Below are positions 5,980 to 8,829 of a stretch of DNA of 8,829 nucleotides, one piece after another. The stretch is taken from NCBI GenBank assembly GCA_937902055.1, contig CALGUJ010000053.1:1-8829 (forward strand). Reading direction: 5' to 3'. The position numbers were made by a program, and so were the translations under genes. The notes under the pieces were generated by a model that saw only the letters and a program-made list of their open reading frames with translations, ran no database searches and was not told the DNA's origin. The DNA is from an uncultured Pelolinea sp. (GTDB taxonomy: Bacteria > Chloroflexota > Anaerolineae > Anaerolineales > Anaerolineaceae). Each line of letters opens with the position of its first letter. Position 1 is the stretch's first letter.

Positions 5980-6759
5980 TCATTGCAGCATCTTCACAGC
6001 CGCGTCGATCGTGGCATCGCGGTGGACAACGGCTGCCACAGCGGCAGTGATCGCTTCCGGACGGGGATGGCCCCAGATATTGCGGCCGATCGCCACGCCA
6101 ACCGCGCCGCTATCCATGCCGCGTTTGACTTTTTCCAGCAGCGGCCGCGGGTCGTCCGATTTCTCGCCGCCCAGCACCACCACCGGGATCTGTGCATTCT
6201 CGACCACCGCGCGGTAACCCTTGGGGTGGCCTTCCTCTTCGATGAAAAAGGTCTTGATCACATCGGCGCCCGCTTCGGCGGCGATGCGCAAAGCCGCTGA
6301 AAGGCGATTGATGGTCAGGTCTTCCTTCTTCGCGGGATATCCGCCCGGGAAAACCTCCGCCATGATCGGCAGGTTCCACTTGTCCGCCAGCGTCGCCAGT
6401 TTTTGAAAATTCCAAACGTTGTTGGGATCATTTTCAGCAAATGGGTAAACCATTACTTTGATCATATCCACGTCGTAGCGCAGCGCCTGGATGATCACTT
6501 CTTCCAGGTTTTGCGGATAGCTTTCCACGCTCATGATCACTGCCGAGGTGCCGATCTCGCGGCTGGCCTTACGCAGCGTGCCCAGTGTGGTCAGCAGCGC
6601 ATCCGCGCCGGCCGGCATGGTCTTTGCGATGATACCACCCGGATTTTCCAGCCCGATGACCGCGTCCGGCATATAAGCGGCATGGTCCATCGCGACCACC
6701 AGGATTTTCCCATCCGCTCCGAAAACACGTTCCAATCTTCTTTTCTTACCCTCATGCAT
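5980..6759 (-). CDS. DhnA-type class I aldolase (FbaB/LsrF-like)
   Basis: The 259-residue protein has the length and motif order of the DeoC/FbaB (DhnA) aldolase family. It shows ILVVAMDHAAYM with Asp25-His26, VDMIKVMVYP (97-106), LPIMAEVFP (130-138), GADVIKTFF with the likely Schiff-base Lys169, QIPVVVLGGEK (190-200) and the phosphate-binding end GAVGVAIGRNIWGHPRPE (218-235). Such enzymes cleave phosphorylated ketoses (fructose-1,6-bisphosphate and related sugars) to dihydroxyacetone phosphate plus an aldehyde, or act on sugar-phosphate diketones, as LsrF does. The ATG at 6757-6759 has AAGGAG 9 nt upstream (6769-6774). Only 16 bp separate it from the EIIA stop, so it is the last gene of the PTS operon. 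The context suggests it splits the sugar phosphate made by the PTS and the dehydrogenase. The exact substrate is unknown. Confidence 0.87.
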   Translation of the reverse strand: MHEGKKRRLERVFGADGKILVVAMDHAAYMPDAVIGLENPGGIIAKTMPAGADALLTTLGTLRKASREIGTSAVIMSVESYPQNLEEVIIQALRYDVDMIKVMVYPFAENDPNNVWNFQKLATLADKWNLPIMAEVFPGGYPAKKEDLTINRLSAALRIAAEAGADVIKTFFIEEEGHPKGYRAVVENAQIPVVVLGGEKSDDPRPLLEKVKRGMDSGAVGVAIGRNIWGHPRPEAITAAVAAVVHRDATIDAAVKMLQ

Positions 6760-6775
6760 GGGTGCATACTCCTTG

Positions 6776-7174
6776 TTATATTGGGAACTTTCTTGAAACC
6801 ACGCTGATGCGCGCCGTTTCCAGCGCGCACGCCACCAGTTCGTCGATATTTTCGCAGTGGTCGCGTAGGTTGAGCACTTCCAAAAGCATGGGCAGGTTAA
6901 CCCCCGTCACCAACCGCACGCGCGGATCATTCACACCCAAAACCGAATTCCAGGGTGTGCCGCCCTGAATGTCGACGAATACCAGCAAGGGAACACTCTT
7001 TCCGATGGAATCGATCAACTCGCCGGTCTTCTGGATGAAATTTTCTAATCCGTCCCCTTCGTGTAAACACAGCGGATATATGCCGTCGCGTTCACCCATC
7101 AACATTTTCGCACTGTTGATTAAAGCGACCGGCAAATCTCCGTGTCCAATGACAAAAATCGGTAACAATTCCAA
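6776..7174 (-). CDS. PTS mannose/sorbose-family EIIA component
   Basis: The 132-residue protein is a single-domain EIIA of the mannose superfamily, cytoplasmic. It has the phosphorylation site His11 in FVIGHGDLPVAL, the central VDIQGGTPWN (67-76, counterpart of the usual D-L-x-G-G-T/S-P) and GVNLPMLLEVL (91-101). It accepts phosphate from HPr and passes it to EIIB, which is not in the window. The start is a TTG (minus strand, 7172-7174); it has GGAG 10 nt upstream, and starting there puts the histidine at the family's usual depth. No ATG nearby would preserve the histidine. The gap to the upstream dehydrogenase stop is 7 bp, so the ribosome-binding site overlaps the end of that gene. Odd point: the EIIA gene sits downstream of the dehydrogenase, away from EIID, instead of beside the other PTS genes. 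Confidence 0.92.
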   Translation of the reverse strand: MELLPIFVIGHGDLPVALINSAKMLMGERDGIYPLCLHEGDGLENFIQKTGELIDSIGKSVPLLVFVDIQGGTPWNSVLGVNDPRVRLVTGVNLPMLLEVLNLRDHCENIDELVACALETARISVVSRKFPI

Positions 7175-7181
7175 GGCTTCC

Positions 7182-8201
7182 TCACTCCGTTAATAACAGC
7201 ACTTTCATGGCCTCGCCCGATTTTGCCATTTCGAATCCCTGCTGGGCATTTGCCAGCGGAAAACGATGCGAAATGAGCGGTTTGAGGTCGATTGTGCCGT
7301 TGGCGATCATCTCGGCTGCCAGTTTGTAATCGCGCGTGCGAAAACCGGAAGTGCCGACCAGAGAAATGGATTTGTAGTGGATGGCGTAAGAAGGCACGGA
7401 GATGGTCTTATCCTTGGGCAGGCCGCCGAATAGATGCACCACCCCGCCCGGCCGCGCCGCGTCGATCACCGATTCGACAACTTCGGGGATCGCGATGGCC
7501 GTGATGACAACATGCGGGCTGCTGCCGTCGGTTTGGGCGGCCGCCCATTTGGCGATGTCGCCATCCGCCGCCGGATCGTGCGTTACAGCGCCCAGTTGTT
7601 GGGCCAGCGCGCGCCGCACCGGATTGGGTTCGCTTACCAGAATTTTGGAAGCGCCCCAGGCCGAGGCCAGTAAACCGTGCAACATGCCCATGAAACCCGC
7701 GCCAACCACCAGGATGCTCCACCCCGGTTCCCAGCGGCAGGATTTCATCGAAAATACCACGCAGGCCAGCGGTTCCGCCATGGAGGCTTCTTCAAATGAA
7801 ATCGAAGCAGGAATTTTCCAGGCAGTTTTCTGCGCCAATAACTTCGGTACGGATACTATTTCAGCAAACGCGCCATCGGACGGGAAGGTCTTGTGTTTAC
7901 ATTGATCTTCGCGTTCATCCAGGCAGAATTTGCATATACCGCAGCCCGCATAAGGCGCCACCGAGACTCTCTCTCCGGGTTGAAATTCCGGCATGGTTGA
8001 TTCGATCACCTCGCCGGCCATTTCGTGGCCCAAGATCATGGGCGGCTGCATGCCCGGCCGGTTTCCGGCCAGGGCTTTGATGTCCGTCCCGCAAATTCCG
8101 CTCGCCCGTATGCGCAATAGAAAACCGTCGCCAAGGCTGGGATCAGGGTAATTTTCCTGATACGTTATCGTATTGGGAGCGGTGAAAACAGCTGCTTTCA
8201 A
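7182..8201 (-). CDS. Zinc-dependent MDR-family polyol/alcohol dehydrogenase
   Basis: The 339-residue protein is a medium-chain, zinc-binding dehydrogenase of the sorbitol/threonine/galactitol-phosphate dehydrogenase type. Catalytic zinc ligands are Cys37 (SGICGTD) and His59-Glu60 (LGHEMAGEV), and the structural zinc site is Cys87, Cys90, Cys93 and Cys101. The Rossmann glycine motif is VVGAGFMG (165-172), and Glu191 at the end of the second strand (LVSEPN) favours NAD over NADP. The start is TTG (8199-8201) with AAGGAG 6 nt upstream. It lies between EIID and EIIA in a PTS operon, so the natural substrate is probably a phosphorylated polyol or ketose made by that PTS, comparable to SorE (sorbose-1-phosphate reductase) or GatD; this is inferred from context. 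A strong hairpin stands directly before its ribosome-binding site. Confidence 0.9.
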   Translation of the reverse strand: MKAAVFTAPNTITYQENYPDPSLGDGFLLRIRASGICGTDIKALAGNRPGMQPPMILGHEMAGEVIESTMPEFQPGERVSVAPYAGCGICKFCLDEREDQCKHKTFPSDGAFAEIVSVPKLLAQKTAWKIPASISFEEASMAEPLACVVFSMKSCRWEPGWSILVVGAGFMGMLHGLLASAWGASKILVSEPNPVRRALAQQLGAVTHDPAADGDIAKWAAAQTDGSSPHVVITAIAIPEVVESVIDAARPGGVVHLFGGLPKDKTISVPSYAIHYKSISLVGTSGFRTRDYKLAAEMIANGTIDLKPLISHRFPLANAQQGFEMAKSGEAMKVLLLTE

Positions 8202-8218
8202 TCTGAACTCCTTTTTTT

Positions 8219-8254
8219 GGGTAATCGTCAGGTTGGTTTGGCTGACGATTACCC
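8219..8254. repeat. Perfect 13-bp hairpin between EIID and the dehydrogenase gene
   Basis: GGGTAATCGTCAG (8219-8231) and CTGACGATTACCC (8242-8254) are exact reverse complements with a 10-nt loop. In the minus-strand transcript it begins 21 nt after the EIID stop, ends 5 nt before the AAGGAG of the dehydrogenase (8208-8213) and is followed by seven A, not U, so it is not an intrinsic terminator. A third GGGTA copy (8271-8275) could pair with the TACCC of the right-hand arm and compete with the main stem. Likely roles are protection or processing of the mRNA between PTS and metabolic genes, or a protein-binding site. Confidence 0.8.
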
Positions 8255-8275
8255 TTCAACAAATAAAATTGGGTA

Positions 8276-8829
8276 TTAGGCTATCCAGCCGAGGACTTTC
8301 AAAACCACTGTCATCGCCATCAGGATCAGCATAACCAGGATGGGTGAGACTTTCTTCTTCAGCAGGAAGTAGACCAGGAACAGCAATCCCAGCGGCAGCG
8401 CTTTGGGCAGGATGGAATCCAACACACCCTGCAGAGCTACACCGCTGCCTTCGGCCTCGGTCTGGAACAACACGACCGGGGTGGAGAGGCTGATCAATGA
8501 CGCCACCATCACGCCGGCGACGGTCATGGCAACCACTTTGGCGCCCAGCACGAATTTCTCCAAAAGTTGGCTGGAGCGGATTTGCTCAACGATGCCGATA
8601 CCGCCTTTATAACCCCAGAAGAAGGGATAGTAGGTACCGACCACTGCCAGCACGCCGATCAGCATTGCCACAACCACGCCCATGAAGCTGCCGTTGATCG
8701 CCAGGTTGGCGGCAATCGCCAGGATAATGGGATGAACGGTTCCCCAGAAGAAGGAATCGCCTACGCCGGCGAATGGTCCCATCATGGCGACTTTGAAGTC
8801 GTTGATGACTTCGGTGGTGATTGAATTGT
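8276..8829 (-). CDS. PTS mannose/sorbose-family EIID membrane component (5' partial)
   Basis: The frame stays open to the right edge (183 residues visible), so the start lies outside the window. The visible part begins with NSITTEVINDFKVAMMGPFAGVGDSFFWGT, the highly conserved core of EIID proteins. The hydrophobic segments VHPIILAIAANLAI, GVVVAMLIGVLAVVGTYYPFFWGY, VVAMTVAGVMVASLI, PLGLLFLVYFLL and ILVMLILMAMTVVLKVLG follow. EIID forms, with EIIC, the inner-membrane channel of a mannose-type PTS. Full-length members have about 270-300 residues, so roughly the first third is missing. EIIB and EIIC are expected just beyond the edge, as such operons usually run EIIA/B-C-D. It is followed by the hairpin at 8219-8254 and the dehydrogenase. 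Confidence 0.94.
   Translation of the reverse strand, partial: NSITTEVINDFKVAMMGPFAGVGDSFFWGTVHPIILAIAANLAINGSFMGVVVAMLIGVLAVVGTYYPFFWGYKGGIGIVEQIRSSQLLEKFVLGAKVVAMTVAGVMVASLISLSTPVVLFQTEAEGSGVALQGVLDSILPKALPLGLLFLVYFLLKKKVSPILVMLILMAMTVVLKVLGWIA

Noticed and set aside
8219..8254. Intrinsic terminator after EIID
   Set aside because: In the direction of transcription the stem is followed by seven A and then the ribosome-binding site of the dehydrogenase; the T-run lies on the wrong side.
1..8829. CRISPR arrays, insertion sequences, tRNA or rRNA genes, phage or defence modules
   Set aside because: I saw no regularly spaced repeats, transposase or integrase motifs, cloverleaf-like sequences or known defence domains on either strand.

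Overview
The window (GC-rich, roughly 55-60% by eye) comes from a bacterium with strong Shine-Dalgarno signals, sigma70-like promoters, some TTG starts and compact operons. No rRNA, tRNA, mobile element or CRISPR is visible. An anaerobic sugar fermenter, possibly of the Chloroflexota (Anaerolineae), would fit the mix of genes, but that assignment is an impression from gene style and not proven here.

Layout. (1) Positions 1-2591, plus strand: the end of a cell-surface glycan operon, with a polysaccharide pyruvyl transferase (5' end cut by the window), a FemAB-type GNAT-fold transferase and a second GNAT-like protein, packed with a 6-bp gap and then a 1-bp overlap. (2) Positions 2685-4717, plus strand: a local sugar module in which a TetR-family repressor is followed by an intact cytoplasmic GH13 alpha-glucan hydrolase. 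A near-perfect 20-bp palindrome lies in the tetR promoter, and a related copy lies just ahead of the GH13 gene, which suggests one repressor controlling both. The tetR message appears to be leaderless. (3) Positions 4714-8829, minus strand: a mannose/sorbose-family PTS operon entering from the right edge. It reads EIID (5' end cut), zinc-dependent polyol/alcohol dehydrogenase, EIIA and DhnA-type class I aldolase, and is followed by a SorC-family sugar-phosphate-sensing regulator with its own probable promoter. The GH13 and SorC genes converge and overlap by 4 bp at their stops.

How the parts may work together. The PTS would import and phosphorylate a hexose, ketose or polyol. The dehydrogenase would interconvert a polyol-phosphate and a ketose-phosphate, the aldolase would split the product to trioses, and SorC would sense a phosphorylated intermediate. 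The layout resembles the enterobacterial sor (L-sorbose) operon, with an aldolase present and no second, SorD-type dehydrogenase in view. The substrate cannot be read from the sequence. The most notable non-coding elements are the paired TetR-type operators, a perfect 13-bp hairpin just upstream of the dehydrogenase ribosome-binding site, and a 300-bp gap upstream of the SorC gene that holds several perfect inverted repeats, including a 14-bp-armed one. I found no clearly new multi-gene system; the main interest is in regulatory architecture and in the unknown substrate of the PTS operon.
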